From: Bacillus massilinigeriensis
GTDB taxonomy: Bacteria > Bacillota > Bacilli > Bacillales > Cytobacillaceae
Direction: 5' to 3'
NCBI RefSeq assembly: GCF_900117315.1
Contig: NZ_LT630337.1
Coordinates: 2,799,601-2,863,600 of the forward strand
DNA: 64,000 nucleotides
In this document: piece by piece, positions 8,850 through 16,748 of the stretch
Numbering within the stretch: position 1 is the stretch's first letter
How the letters are laid out: each line of letters opens with the position of its first letter
The notes under the pieces: generated by a model
Told to the model about the DNA's origin: nothing
Databases searched by the model: none
What the model saw: the letters and a program-made list of their open reading frames with translations, nothing else
Translations under genes and position numbers: made by a program

Positions 8850-9397
8850 TATTTTAATGCCTCTTGTAATTGTAAGTATTGAACAGCCAAAACCGTTTTA
8901 GCATCATAAATTTTTTGCTCCTTCACATATTGAAGGGCTTCATCAAGGGTAAGCTCAATCAATTGGACAAACTCATCCTCATCTGGGGAAGCAGCGTTTT
9001 CTTTTTGTTTAAGACCTTTTGCCAGATAAAGATGAACAATTTCATCAGCAAATCCAGGAGATGTGTAGAATGAAATTAACCACTCCAAGCTTTCGCATTC
9101 ATAGCCTGTCTCTTCTTCCAATTCCCTCTCTGCACAAATTCTAGGCTCTTCACCCTTTTCTAATTTTCCAGCAGGAATTTCTACCAGTTCTCTTTCTAAC
9201 GCTTTTCGATATTGCTCAACCATCACGATTTTGTTTTCATCAGTAATCGCAAGGATGGCAACAGCGCCAGGATGCTTAATTAGCTCACGCTTCGAAGTCT
9301 TTCCATTTGGTAATTTGACCTCGTCGACCTGCAAGCTAACCACATTTCCGGAAAATATTTTCTCTGATTTCATCGTTTTTTCTTCAAAGCGACTCAT
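8849..9397 (-). CDS. nudF: ADP-ribose pyrophosphatase (Nudix)
   Basis: Hydrolyses ADP-ribose to AMP and ribose 5-phosphate. The 182 residues contain the Nudix box GxxxxxEEExxxxxxAxRELxEETGYxxxxxE at about 91-118 (GKLEKGEEP...RELEEETGYE). The ATG at 9397 is chosen because the product then begins MSRFEEKTM, in line with the family, and GGAGTG lies about 10 nt upstream. It is followed directly by the endonuclease Q gene with a one-base overlap. Confidence 0.93.
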   Translation of the reverse strand: MSRFEEKTMKSEKIFSGNVVSLQVDEVKLPNGKTSKRELIKHPGAVAILAITDENKIVMVEQYRKALERELVEIPAGKLEKGEEPRICAERELEEETGYECESLEWLISFYTSPGFADEIVHLYLAKGLKQKENAASPDEDEFVQLIELTLDEALQYVKEQKIYDAKTVLAVQYLQLQEALK

Positions 9398-9474
9398 TAA
9401 TTTTGTCACTCCTGTTCTATTCATATATTGGTTGTTCATACATTTTATCATACATAAGATGGAGGACGAAGGAT

Positions 9475-9609
9475 ATGAAGATCTATGTTCATGATAAAGG
9501 CATCATATTGGTTGGTAAGGCATGGGAAGTTAGACAAAAGTTAAAAGAAAATCTTCAATATTATACTTTGTTAAAAGATTGGACTAAAGCAGTTTCTTGC
9601 AAGGATTGA
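9475..9609 (+). CDS. mciZ: MciZ, mother-cell inhibitor of FtsZ
   Basis: A 44-residue protein. The block KGIILVGKAWEVRQKLKE (8-25) and following LLKDW match the B. subtilis MciZ pattern (40 residues, KGVVLVGKAWEIRAKLKE). MciZ is made in the mother cell under sigma-E and blocks Z-ring formation by capping FtsZ filaments. SD GGAGG lies nine bases before the ATG. CATACATT and CATACATA at 9437-9456 resemble sigma-E -10 elements, although no convincing -35 is seen. Location between nudF (divergent) and the yqkF-type reductase agrees with B. subtilis order. Confidence 0.88.
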   Translation: MKIYVHDKGIILVGKAWEVRQKLKENLQYYTLLKDWTKAVSCKD

Positions 9610-9749
9610 AAACAAGCCCAATCATTTGGTATATAGATTCTAAACAGCAATACCACTTGACTTATTTTATGTTAAAATTTATTATTTCCTAATTGCTAAA
9701 AGTTGGTTAATTTTGATACCTTCGTTACAATAATATAGAGGTGACTGGG

Positions 9750-10676
9750 ATGAAAAAAAGACAATTAGGAAAATCTGATCTCTATATAAGCGAGCTTGGA
9801 TTAGGCTGTATGTCATTAGGTACAGATGAGGTTCAAGCCCGTTCCATCATTGAGACTGCATTAGAAGAAGGAATCAATTATTTCGACACCGCTGATTTGT
9901 ATGACCACGGTGTAAACGAAAAGCTCGTTGGACAGGCCTTAAAACCTGTACGCGAAAAGGTCATTATAGCAACAAAGGTTGGAAACCGTTGGAATGAAGA
10001 TGGATTAGGCTGGCACTGGGATCCGTCGAAGGCTTATATTAAGGAAGCGGTTAAACAAAGCCTAAAACGTTTGGGTATGGAATATATTGATTTATACCAG
10101 CTCCATGGTGGGACAATGGTTGATCCGATTGAGGAAACAATTGAGGCATTTGAAGAATTGAAATCCGAGGGGCTGATTCGATACTATGGAATTTCTTCTA
10201 TTCGGCCTACTGTGATTAACGAATATGTAAAAAAATCGAGCATCGTATCGGTGATGATGCAATATAGCCTTCTTGACCGTCGCCCGGAGGAACAAGCCCT
10301 TCCTTTACTTCAGAAAAACGGAATCAGTGTTGTTGCTCGAGGACCGCTTGCTAAAGGGTTATTAAGTGAAGCCATGCTTCAAAAGGCTTCTTCTTCTGTG
10401 AAGGAAAATGGATACTTAGACTACAGCTATGAGGAGCTTGCAAAAGTGGTTTCAGAGTTAAAAACACGGCTTGCTGAAAATCGTTCCCTCACAGAAATAT
10501 CTCTGCAATATCTTTTAGCACATCCTAGTATGGCATCTGTTATTGCAGGTGCGAGCTCCGTAAGTCAGCTAAAAGAAAATGCACAGGCAATTAAAAGTCA
10601 AAGTCTGAGCAAGGAAGATGTCGAAATCATTCACTCGATTTCCAATGCAAATAAATATCAGGAGCATCGATTGTAG
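9750..10676 (+). CDS. yqkF: Aldo/keto reductase (YqkF-like)
   Basis: NADPH-dependent oxidoreductase of the AKR superfamily, 308 residues; physiological substrate unknown. Catalytic tetrad residues are visible: Asp and Tyr in FDTADLYDHG (about 46-55), Lys in IIATKVGNRW (about 81), His in YQLHGG (about 117). The Trp-rich WNEDGLGWHWDPS insertion after the Lys is typical of YqkF. The ATG at 9750 follows GAGGTG by 6 nt; a further in-frame start at 9741 has no SD. Confidence 0.9.
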   Translation: MKKRQLGKSDLYISELGLGCMSLGTDEVQARSIIETALEEGINYFDTADLYDHGVNEKLVGQALKPVREKVIIATKVGNRWNEDGLGWHWDPSKAYIKEAVKQSLKRLGMEYIDLYQLHGGTMVDPIEETIEAFEELKSEGLIRYYGISSIRPTVINEYVKKSSIVSVMMQYSLLDRRPEEQALPLLQKNGISVVARGPLAKGLLSEAMLQKASSSVKENGYLDYSYEELAKVVSELKTRLAENRSLTEISLQYLLAHPSMASVIAGASSVSQLKENAQAIKSQSLSKEDVEIIHSISNANKYQEHRL

Positions 10677-10691
10677 ATGTTGAAATAATTG

Positions 10692-10735
10692 AAAGGAAAG
10701 GCGCCCGTAATAAAATGGAACCTTTCCTTTTTATT
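10692..10735. terminator. Bidirectional terminator between yqkF and the DCC gene
   Basis: AAAGGAAAGG (10692-10701) pairs with CCTTTCCTTT (10721-10730) across a 19-nt loop, followed by T runs for the plus strand. The convergent gene ends at 10734. Confidence 0.75.
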
Positions 10736-11174
10736 ATAAAAATCGATTTTTTATTTCAGGTGATGGGAGCATGCAGCTCTCCCTTTTTCCAAACCACTTA
10801 TAACGATTTTTCGCAATGATATCATATATGAAATCTCTTAATGGTCTTGGAATAATTAAGAAATAATATCCTAGCTTCCAAAATCCCTTTAAATTCTTAC
10901 TAATACGAAGGGCAGCTGAGGATTTGTAATAATATTTTTGGTTGTCAATGAGAAATAAGCTATCTATATTTTCTGCTACATGATATTGTTCTAATATTTT
11001 TTTCCCTATTTCACTTTGTACAGAGGCAAATTGATAATAACCTATTAGGTCTCTTTTAATGATAAATTGAACGCTGCTGCTGCAAAAATTGCATTCCCCA
11101 TCAAATAAAATAATTCCACCCTTTTTATGAATGAACGGTTCACTTATATTCCTTCCAATTAAGCTCACTTTCAT
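10734..11174 (-). CDS. DCC-family thiol-disulfide oxidoreductase-like protein (DUF393)
   Basis: Thioredoxin-fold-related protein of 146 residues; role unknown. The family signature is DGECNFCSSSVQFIIKRD (about 25-42), in which the CxxC pair is the presumed redox site; the rest (FASVQSEIG, GFWKLGYYFLIIPRPLRDFIYDIIAKNRYKWFG) matches the YuxK/DCC type. Start ATG has GAGGAG 7 nt upstream. The gene overlaps the end of the upstream yqkE-like gene by 35 nt in another frame. Confidence 0.8.
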   Translation of the reverse strand: MKVSLIGRNISEPFIHKKGGIILFDGECNFCSSSVQFIIKRDLIGYYQFASVQSEIGKKILEQYHVAENIDSLFLIDNQKYYYKSSAALRISKNLKGFWKLGYYFLIIPRPLRDFIYDIIAKNRYKWFGKRESCMLPSPEIKNRFL

Positions 11175-11385
11175 TTAATAGCTCCTCAAAGGATTTATTT
11201 TTTTCCTTTTGTCTACGCGCTTCTCTTTTACGTTCTTCCTCTAATTCTTTTTTTCGGTCTTCCTCTACCTTTAATTGGGTCTTTGTTTCTTTTAATTGAT
11301 TAACAAGTTCTTTATTTAGTAAATCTCCTAAAGTGAGTGGTTTATCATCCGTTTTTTGTTTTGGCTTTGCTTGATGCTTTTTCAT
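11140..11385 (-). CDS. yqkE: YqkE-like small protein (DUF3886)
   Basis: An 81-residue, strongly charged protein with a predicted helical coiled stretch (about 32-65, rich in Glu, Lys and Arg). The N-terminal LTLGDLLNKELVNQLK and C-terminal SFEELLNESELNWKEYK match the family found next to yqkF in Bacillus. Function unknown. Its tail overlaps the downstream DCC gene, suggesting coupling. Confidence 0.75.
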   Translation of the reverse strand: MKKHQAKPKQKTDDKPLTLGDLLNKELVNQLKETKTQLKVEEDRKKELEEERKREARRQKEKNKSFEELLNESELNWKEYK

Positions 11386-11432
11386 GACAATCCCTCTTTT
11401 TTGTTTTTTTCTATTATAACATCATCATACAT

Positions 11433-11463
11433 AAAAAAAGTACAGTATTTCACTGTACTTTTT
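11433..11463 (-). terminator. Terminator of the thiolase gene
   Basis: Twelve-base-pair perfect stem (arms 11435-11446 and 11452-11463, core AGTACAGT/ACTGTACT) with T run on the minus strand, 33 bp after the thiolase stop. Confidence 0.85.
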
Positions 11464-11495
11464 CCAATTTTAAACATTATTTCTTTATAAAATGT

Positions 11496-12683
11496 TTAGG
11501 CTAACTCCACTATGGTTGCTACGCCCTGCCCGCCGCCAATACAAAGCGTTGCTAAGCCAGTTTTTGCTTCTCTGCGCTTCATTTCGTGGATTAGCGTTAC
11601 TAGAATTCTTGCTCCGCTTGCCCCAATTGGATGGCCTAATGCAATCGCCCCACCATTGACATTCAATATCTCTTGATTAAAGTGAAGCTCACGGTCAACT
11701 GCTATTGATTGTGCAGCAAAGGCTTCATTTGCTTCAATTAATTCTAATTCTTCAATAGAGATTTCTGCCTTCTTTAAAGCCTTCTTAACTGCCTCTACAG
11801 GTCCAATCCCCATAATACTTGGATCTACTCCTGCACTGGCCTTCCCTTTAATTGTCACGAGTGGTGTTACACCTAGTTCAAGAGCCTTTTTCTTGCTCAT
11901 CACAATAAGGACAGCTGCCCCGTCATTAAGTCCTGATGCATTTCCAGCAGTTACTGTACCATTTTTCTTAAATGCCGGTCTTAAGGCAGCTAATTTTTCC
12001 GCTGTTGTTCCTTTTTTAGGATATTCATCTGTTTCAAATACGACAGGGTCACCTTTGCGTTGTGGAATGACAACTGGAACAATCTCGTCTTTAAATTTCC
12101 CGTCTTCAATTGCTTTTGCTGCTTTTTGTTGACTTCTTGCCGAAAATTCGTCCTGTTCTTCTCGGCTAATATCGTATTTTTCACTTAAGTTTTCTGCTGT
12201 AACTCCCATATGGTAGTCATTAAATGCACACCATAGGCCATCCTGAATCATCGTATCGACTAATGTTTGATTGCCCATTTTGAAGCCTTCTCTTGCGTTG
12301 TTTAATACGTACGGAGCACGGCTCATATTCTCCATTCCACCTGCAATAACTACCTCTGCATCTCCAGCTGCTATGGCTTGGGCTGCTAGATGAACCGCTT
12401 TCATTCCTGATCCACAAACCTTATTAACGGTAAAAGCAGATACTGTTTCAGGAAGGCCTGCCTTTAATGCCGCTTGACGTGCAGGGTTTTGTCCCAATCC
12501 TGATTGAAGAACATTCCCCAAGATGACTTCATCAACTGCCTCTGGCTTCACACCCGCTTTCTCAAGAGCCCCCTTTATTGCTATAGCTCCAAGCTCAGGA
12601 GCTGAAATCCCCTTTAGACTTCCATTAAAACTCCCAATTGCTGTGCGGACAGCGCTTACAATCACAACCTCAGTTGCTGACAT
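11496..12683 (-). CDS. Acetyl-CoA C-acetyltransferase (thiolase)
   Basis: Condenses two acetyl-CoA to acetoacetyl-CoA or runs in reverse in fatty-acid and ketogenic amino-acid breakdown. The 395 residues match biosynthetic-type thiolases: nucleophilic Cys in [11 protein letters not shown] (about 88), His in [16 protein letters not shown] (about 350), and Cys in CIGGGQG (about 380). ATG at 12683 gives the standard [17 protein letters not shown] start; a longer in-frame reading to 12740 has no family support. It is monocistronic here, with a terminator on one side and a divergent small gene on the other. Confidence 0.93.
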   Translation of the reverse strand: MSATEVVIVSAVRTAIGSFNGSLKGISAPELGAIAIKGALEKAGVKPEAVDEVILGNVLQSGLGQNPARQAALKAGLPETVSAFTVNKVCGSGMKAVHLAAQAIAAGDAEVVIAGGMENMSRAPYVLNNAREGFKMGNQTLVDTMIQDGLWCAFNDYHMGVTAENLSEKYDISREEQDEFSARSQQKAAKAIEDGKFKDEIVPVVIPQRKGDPVVFETDEYPKKGTTAEKLAALRPAFKKNGTVTAGNASGLNDGAAVLIVMSKKKALELGVTPLVTIKGKASAGVDPSIMGIGPVEAVKKALKKAEISIEELELIEANEAFAAQSIAVDRELHFNQEILNVNGGAIALGHPIGASGARILVTLIHEMKRREAKTGLATLCIGGGQGVATIVELA

Positions 12684-12795
12684 TCTTTCATCCCTCTCCC
12701 TTATGTACATCATTTGTTCTCTTATCATTATACTTGACACAAACGCAGAATTCCTCTAATTTTGTCAAAATTCACATTTTTCTTTCGTTAAAATA

Positions 12796-12823
12796 TTGAC
12801 TGGCTTATAAAAAAGAATATGAA
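12796..12823 (+). promoter_or_regulatory. Putative sigma-A promoter of the 43-residue gene
   Basis: TTGACT (12796-12801), a 16-bp spacer and TATGAA (12818-12823), 62 bp before the small ATG on the plus strand. The -35 is near consensus; the -10 is weaker. Confidence 0.45.
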
Positions 12824-12885
12824 TAAGGATTGAAGGGTTCATCCATCTTATTTAGTGAAGCCTATAGAAGGGAGTCCTGAAAAAG

Positions 12886-13017
12886 ATGAGTCAAAAGCGT
12901 GATAAGGGCAATAGCCAAAAAGGAAAACCCAATGCCAATACAGTCAAACAAACAATTGCTGCCGAGGATTTAGAAACAGCCATCCATCCAACGAAAAGAC
13001 AAAATACACCACAATAG
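12886..13017 (+). CDS. Unrecognised 43-residue hydrophilic protein
   Basis: An intact 44-codon frame opening MSQKRDKGNSQKGKPN and ending KRQNTPQ. It is basic, rich in Lys, Gln and Asn, with a more acidic middle (AAEDLETAIHP) and no membrane segment. I do not recognise the family. It lies between a possible promoter and a strong terminator on the same strand, which argues for a real transcript; the SD GGGAG is 13 bases from the ATG, farther than usual. A spore-associated or DNA-binding small protein is possible from composition only. A non-coding RNA is the alternative. Confidence 0.5.
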   Translation: MSQKRDKGNSQKGKPNANTVKQTIAAEDLETAIHPTKRQNTPQ

Positions 13018-13022
13018 ACGAT

Positions 13023-13056
13023 GAATACCTAGGTTATTCCTGGGTATCTTTTTTTG
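13023..13056 (+). terminator. Terminator after the 43-residue gene
   Basis: Nine-bp stem ATACCTAGG / CCTGGGTAT (13025-13033, 13039-13047) with one G-U pair and a TTATT loop, followed by T-rich 13048-13056. The T run is on the plus strand only. Confidence 0.85.
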
Positions 13057-13170
13057 CCCTGTAAACATTGTCAGCTGTTTTCCATGCCCATTCTCTTACT
13101 TTCGAATCATCTTTCTCATCCATCTGCCAAATGGTAAAATAAAGAAAATGACTACTTGGGAGGGATTCAC

Positions 13171-14094
13171 TTGAAAATCTTACTTCGCCTTCTATTTTCC
13201 TTTTTCGTATTGCTAACATCTATTGGTGTTTATTTTACCAATCGGATTATGTTTATTAAAAAGAAGGAAGATAATCTTATTTTCAACCGAGAAAAGGAAG
13301 CGAAGAGACTAAATCCCGTTCAATTTCACAAGTTACCAAAACGCGAAATCTTGATTGATTCTCCTTTTGGTTACTTATTAAAGGCCATTGTCGTTGAACC
13401 ACATCATACCAATCGGTACGTTATCATTTCTCACGGTGTAACCGAAAACAAGGTAAACTCCATTAAATATATGAATCTCTTTTTAGAGCGGGGATTTAAT
13501 GCTGTCATTTATGACCACCGCAGACACGGAGAATCAGGTGGAAAAACAACTAGCTACGGTTATTTTGAAAAATTTGATTTAAAAGCGGTAGTGGACTGGT
13601 TAAAGGAGGATATAGGCCCCCATCTATTTCTTGGCATACACGGAGAATCCATGGGGGCTGCAACCATGCTTCTTTATGCAGGAAGCATCGAGGATGGTGC
13701 TGACTTTTACATTGCAGATTGCCCGTTTTCTGATTTTAGAGAACAATTAAGCAATGTATTAAAAACGGAAATGAAACTACCACCAAGGCTTATTTTGCCT
13801 ATTGCTGAAATCTTTTTGCGAATTCGAGGAAAATACTCACTTAAAGGGTTATCCCCTATCTCAGTCATTGAAAATATTCAAAAGCCCATTCTTTTCATTC
13901 ATAGTGAAAAAGATGACTATATACTACCTAAGATGACCAAAGCGTTGTATGAACGGAAGAAAGGGCCTAAGAAGCTATTCCTCGCTCCAAACGGTGTTCA
14001 TGCGCAATCTTTTAATGAAAATCAAGAGGGCTACGAGAAGGCAGTTGATGAGTTTTTAGATGAATTGGTTTTCAAGAGGGCAGATTGGCTATGA
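13171..14094 (+). CDS. yqkD: Alpha/beta hydrolase, membrane-anchored (YqkD-like)
   Basis: Serine hydrolase of 307 residues with an N-terminal hydrophobic segment (about 3-22) that should anchor it. The fold signature SHGVTENK is near 89, the nucleophile elbow GESMG near 157, an acid in SEKDDYI near 250, and a late His in NGVHAQSF near 280. Substrate unknown. Start is TTG at 13171, six bases after GGGAGGG; a frame start at 13156 would overlap that SD. Same neighbourhood as B. subtilis yqkD. The 3' end overlaps the convergent lipoprotein gene by 23 bp. Confidence 0.87.
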   Translation: MKILLRLLFSFFVLLTSIGVYFTNRIMFIKKKEDNLIFNREKEAKRLNPVQFHKLPKREILIDSPFGYLLKAIVVEPHHTNRYVIISHGVTENKVNSIKYMNLFLERGFNAVIYDHRRHGESGGKTTSYGYFEKFDLKAVVDWLKEDIGPHLFLGIHGESMGAATMLLYAGSIEDGADFYIADCPFSDFREQLSNVLKTEMKLPPRLILPIAEIFLRIRGKYSLKGLSPISVIENIQKPILFIHSEKDDYILPKMTKALYERKKGPKKLFLAPNGVHAQSFNENQEGYEKAVDEFLDELVFKRADWL

Positions 14095-14617
14095 TTTTTT
14101 TCCCTTCCTTTGTAATCCCCATGCTCTTTTGATATGAATCAAGCTTGATAAAATACCTCTTGCCATTCTTTTTAATGATGTCTATGTCCTCATATTTTTG
14201 ATTTTTCCCTGTAGCCTGAAACTGTATCGTTTCAATTGCTTCACTTTGCACCATTCCGTAAACAACAGGGATTTTTTGCTCTAATTTGCCCTTCTTATCG
14301 TATTTGTAAAACGTATTCGTGTAGACGGAAAAATCTTGATTTCCTTCATATTCCCAATGATTATTTCCGATATTCTCCCACCCATTCTTGTCATTTCCGC
14401 TCACAAATGCCACGGCTACCGTCTCGATGATATGAAAATTCTGCTCTTGCTCCGTCGTATATAGGACCACTGCTCCATCTTTTACTTTTTCAATATGAAT
14501 AACACTAGCTACATTAAACGGAATATCCTTTTTTATTGCTTCCTCCAAAGTATCGTATTTACAGCCTGTTAAAAGAAAAAGGCATACGACAAATCCACAC
14601 CAATTCTTCGCTCTCAT
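14072..14617 (-). CDS. Putative lipoprotein of unknown function
   Basis: A 181-residue protein with a lipobox (LLTGC, Cys19) after a short hydrophobic leader, so it is probably lipid-anchored on the outer face of the membrane. The mature part is mostly beta-prone with aromatic residues and shows no motif I can name. It ends tail-to-tail inside the hydrolase gene. Its SD is AGGAGGGAATA. The family is unknown to me; lipoproteins of this size are common in Bacillus. Confidence 0.7.
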   Translation of the reverse strand: MRAKNWCGFVVCLFLLTGCKYDTLEEAIKKDIPFNVASVIHIEKVKDGAVVLYTTEQEQNFHIIETVAVAFVSGNDKNGWENIGNNHWEYEGNQDFSVYTNTFYKYDKKGKLEQKIPVVYGMVQSEAIETIQFQATGKNQKYEDIDIIKKNGKRYFIKLDSYQKSMGITKEGKKIIANLPS

Positions 14618-14826
14618 TATTCCCTCCTGCGCCTACGATGATGTTTTTCCACTACTTTCAATACATGTAGGTGCAGACGAAAATATGAATGAATTTTAAT
14701 ATGCTAGTTTGGCAGGATTTCAACGAATTTGAAAAGGAATTTAGAAAAGCATCATCTTTTAACTTGATTTATTGAATTTTTTACCATTATATGTAATATA
14801 TAGTAATAAGAAATGAGGGATTGGAT

Positions 14827-15039
14827 ATGTCAAAGGTTACAATTAAAGTAAATGACAATGGTTCTTTACGTATTACAGGTGATGTGGAGCTTGTGGACGC
14901 GGAAGGAAATAAATTTGAAACAAAGCCCAGTTTTTCTCTTTGCCGCTGTGGCTTGTCTTCTAAAAAGCCTTTTTGTGATGGAAGCCATAAAGGAAATTTC
15001 TCGTCCGTTGTTCGTGCTCCGAAGGAAGAAAAGGAATAG
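14827..15039 (+). CDS. CDGSH iron-sulfur domain protein
   Basis: A 70-residue protein carrying the 2Fe-2S CDGSH motif C-x-C-x2-S-x3-P-x-C-D-G-S-H in CRCGLSSKKPFCDGSH (about 40-55): three Cys and one His ligate the cluster. Bacterial members bind a redox-active cluster, but their role is poorly known. The ATG at 14827 follows GAGGGA; a TTG six bases upstream lacks space for an SD. The stop codon lies within a perfect hairpin shared with the convergent gene. Confidence 0.88.
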   Translation: MSKVTIKVNDNGSLRITGDVELVDAEGNKFETKPSFSLCRCGLSSKKPFCDGSHKGNFSSVVRAPKEEKE

Positions 15040-15065
15040 GGTCAGATTTTCTGCGACCCTATTCC
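15033..15065. terminator. Perfect hairpin holding both stop codons of convergent genes
   Basis: GGAATAGGGTC (15033-15043) and GACCCTATTCC (15055-15065) are an 11-bp perfect inverted repeat. It contains the TAG of the CDGSH gene (15037-15039) and the TAG of the YolD-like gene (15059-15061). No strong T run follows, so it may act by RNA stability as much as by termination. Confidence 0.6.
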
Positions 15066-15394
15066 TCCATTAATTGAACATCAACAATATCAGATTTCCT
15101 TAAACGATGAACCTCTCCAAAATGATCAGTAATATGGAATGTTTCATTCAAATCATCCCAATGATGAATCTCCCCAACAACCATTTCATAGCGATGGTTA
15201 TCATAATAGGTCATTGTAACATGATTCCTATATTTCATGGCTTCTTGGACAATCTCATTCAAGACATCCCATTGCTGTTCATCAAGTACCTTTCTTTGCT
15301 CATACGTATCTTCCTTCACCCAATCACGCAATAATTTCACATGTTCCGGAAGCATCATGGAAACCCACTTCATTCGACCACGATCACGAATCAT
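15059..15394 (-). CDS. yqjX: YolD-like protein
   Basis: A 111-residue YolD-like protein (DUF1779). The opening RDRGRMKWVSMMLPEHVKLLRDW is the family signature. Members occur beside UvrX/YqjW-type Y-family polymerases, as here, 12 bp downstream of one, and are thought to act with them in damage tolerance. The operon is controlled by LexA sites upstream of the polymerase gene. Biochemical role unknown. Confidence 0.85.
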   Translation of the reverse strand: MIRDRGRMKWVSMMLPEHVKLLRDWVKEDTYEQRKVLDEQQWDVLNEIVQEAMKYRNHVTMTYYDNHRYEMVVGEIHHWDDLNETFHITDHFGEVHRLRKSDIVDVQLMEE

Positions 15395-15406
15395 TACGCT
15401 ACCTCC

Positions 15407-16666
15407 TTACCTTTTATGTCCTCCGATTAATTTTACTCGGTGCCTTGCCGTTCCTGCTTCCGTATAAGAGACTGCACGGAGAAGAGCATCAGAGCCAAAA
15501 CGACGGCGAAGCGAATCAACTACATAGCCGAGATCTCTTTTTTTCCAGCCATTTAAATCAAATAAACTAAGCTGAAGCTCGGTATCATCCACAATATTGC
15601 TAAGAGCAATATTAATTTGCCGAACCGTTTTCCCTTGATAATACCGATGAAAAAGCTCTAAGCAGATGTGATAAAGGTCCATTGTAATATTCGTTGGCTG
15701 AGAAATTGTCTTAGAACGATAAAATCCTCCACCAAATTCGTCCTGGCTATAACCTAGCCCCAAGCTAATCGTTCTTCCTGCCTTACATGCCGTGCGCGCT
15801 CTTCTTGCTACCTCCTCACACATTTCTAAAATGACAGCTTTTATTTCATCCTCCTGCTTATAATCCCTAAGTAATATTTGACCTTTTCCAAAGCTGATTT
15901 GTCCCTCTATGATAGGGGCTCCCATTTCAGAAAGATCGATTCCCCACGCATGATGGTAAAGCTGATTTCCCATCACACCAAACTTCTTTTCAAGCTGCTC
16001 CAAGTCAAAACGTGCAAGCTGACCAACAGTGAAAATTCCCATTCCATTTAATGTTTTTTCCACTCTGCGCCCAATCCCCCACATCTCACTTAATGGCGAG
16101 ACCTGCCACAGTTTCGTTTCAACATCATCATAAGTCCATTCCGCAATTCCCTTTTTTTTTGCTTCAAGGTCTAGGCATAATTTGGCCATAAGCATATTCG
16201 GGCCAATTCCCACCGCACAGGGAAGCTGCATTTCACGTTCAATATCATCCTTTATTTTCCGTGCAATCGTATGAGCATCACCCCAAAGCTTAACCGCTCC
16301 ATCAACCTTAATGAAGCTCTCATCCACACTATACGTATGAATATCTTCCTTCGGCACGTATCGGTGAAACACGCGTGAGATTTCAGTAGAAATTCTTAAA
16401 TAAGTAGCCATTCTCGGTGCGACTATTTTAATCCGCGGATCATCAGGAATTTCAAACCTTCGATTACCTGTTTTAATTCCAAATTCCTTTTTTAATTGTG
16501 GTGAGGCTGCGAGCACAATGCTTCCCTGCCGCTCCTCTTCTCCGACAACCGCTAGATAACATGTAAGAGGATCTAGTCCCTCCATAACAGCTGAGCAGCT
16601 GGCATAGAAGCTTTTCATGTCCACACATAAGATTTTGTTATGTGGCATCTTGCTGTAATCAATCAT
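15407..16666 (-). CDS. yqjW: Y-family DNA polymerase, UvrX/YqjW type (translesion synthesis)
   Basis: DNA-damage-inducible lesion-bypass polymerase of 419 residues. The palm carries the metal-binding CVDMKSFYASC motif at about 14-24 and YSVDESFIKV near 111-120, with the SVDE catalytic carboxylates. A helix-hairpin-helix (WGIGRRVEKTLNGMGIFTVGQLA, about 195-217) and little-finger domain follow. The ATG at 16666 is favoured over the one at 16672 because GAGGGA lies six bases upstream. Two SOS boxes flank the promoter. A second Y-family polymerase lies 10 kb away (25443-26723). Confidence 0.92.
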   Translation of the reverse strand: MIDYSKMPHNKILCVDMKSFYASCSAVMEGLDPLTCYLAVVGEEERQGSIVLAASPQLKKEFGIKTGNRRFEIPDDPRIKIVAPRMATYLRISTEISRVFHRYVPKEDIHTYSVDESFIKVDGAVKLWGDAHTIARKIKDDIEREMQLPCAVGIGPNMLMAKLCLDLEAKKKGIAEWTYDDVETKLWQVSPLSEMWGIGRRVEKTLNGMGIFTVGQLARFDLEQLEKKFGVMGNQLYHHAWGIDLSEMGAPIIEGQISFGKGQILLRDYKQEDEIKAVILEMCEEVARRARTACKAGRTISLGLGYSQDEFGGGFYRSKTISQPTNITMDLYHICLELFHRYYQGKTVRQINIALSNIVDDTELQLSLFDLNGWKKRDLGYVVDSLRRRFGSDALLRAVSYTEAGTARHRVKLIGGHKR

Positions 16667-16695
16667 AATCATTCCCTCTTATCACTAGAAATTAG

Positions 16696-16707
16696 GAACA
16701 AGTGTTC
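16696..16707. promoter_or_regulatory. LexA (SOS) box downstream of the yqjW -10 element
   Basis: GAAC-AAGT-GTTC matches the Bacillus LexA/DinR box CGAACRnRYGTTCG at every position except the outermost bases. It touches the -10 element. Confidence 0.85.
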
Positions 16708-16735
16708 TTATATTATTCTATTCATAAGCATACAA
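16707..16735 (-). promoter_or_regulatory. SOS promoter of yqjW-yqjX
   Basis: Minus strand TTGTAT (16730-16735), 17-bp spacer, TATAAG (16707-16712), bracketed by two LexA boxes. Confidence 0.75.
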
Positions 16736-16748
16736 GAATATACGTTCG
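16735..16748. promoter_or_regulatory. Second LexA (SOS) box at the yqjW -35 element
   Basis: AGAAT-ATAC-GTTCG fits CGAACRnRYGTTCG with two mismatches in the left arm. It overlaps the -35 element, giving paired operators. Confidence 0.65.

Noticed and set aside
9403-9609. Longer plus-strand reading of mciZ beginning at 9403
   Set aside because: It would run through the nudF start region; the internal ATG at 9475 with GGAGG gives the MciZ length.
11990-12184. Frames antiparallel or shifted inside the thiolase gene
   Set aside because: They are frame shadows of a strongly conserved enzyme, without SD or family content.
13034-13219. Minus-strand frame of 61 codons across the yqkD start
   Set aside because: It overlaps the well-supported TTG start and SD of yqkD and the terminator of the small gene, and has no SD of its own. 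The C-terminal part (MDEKDDSKVREW onward) looks protein-like but is not enough.
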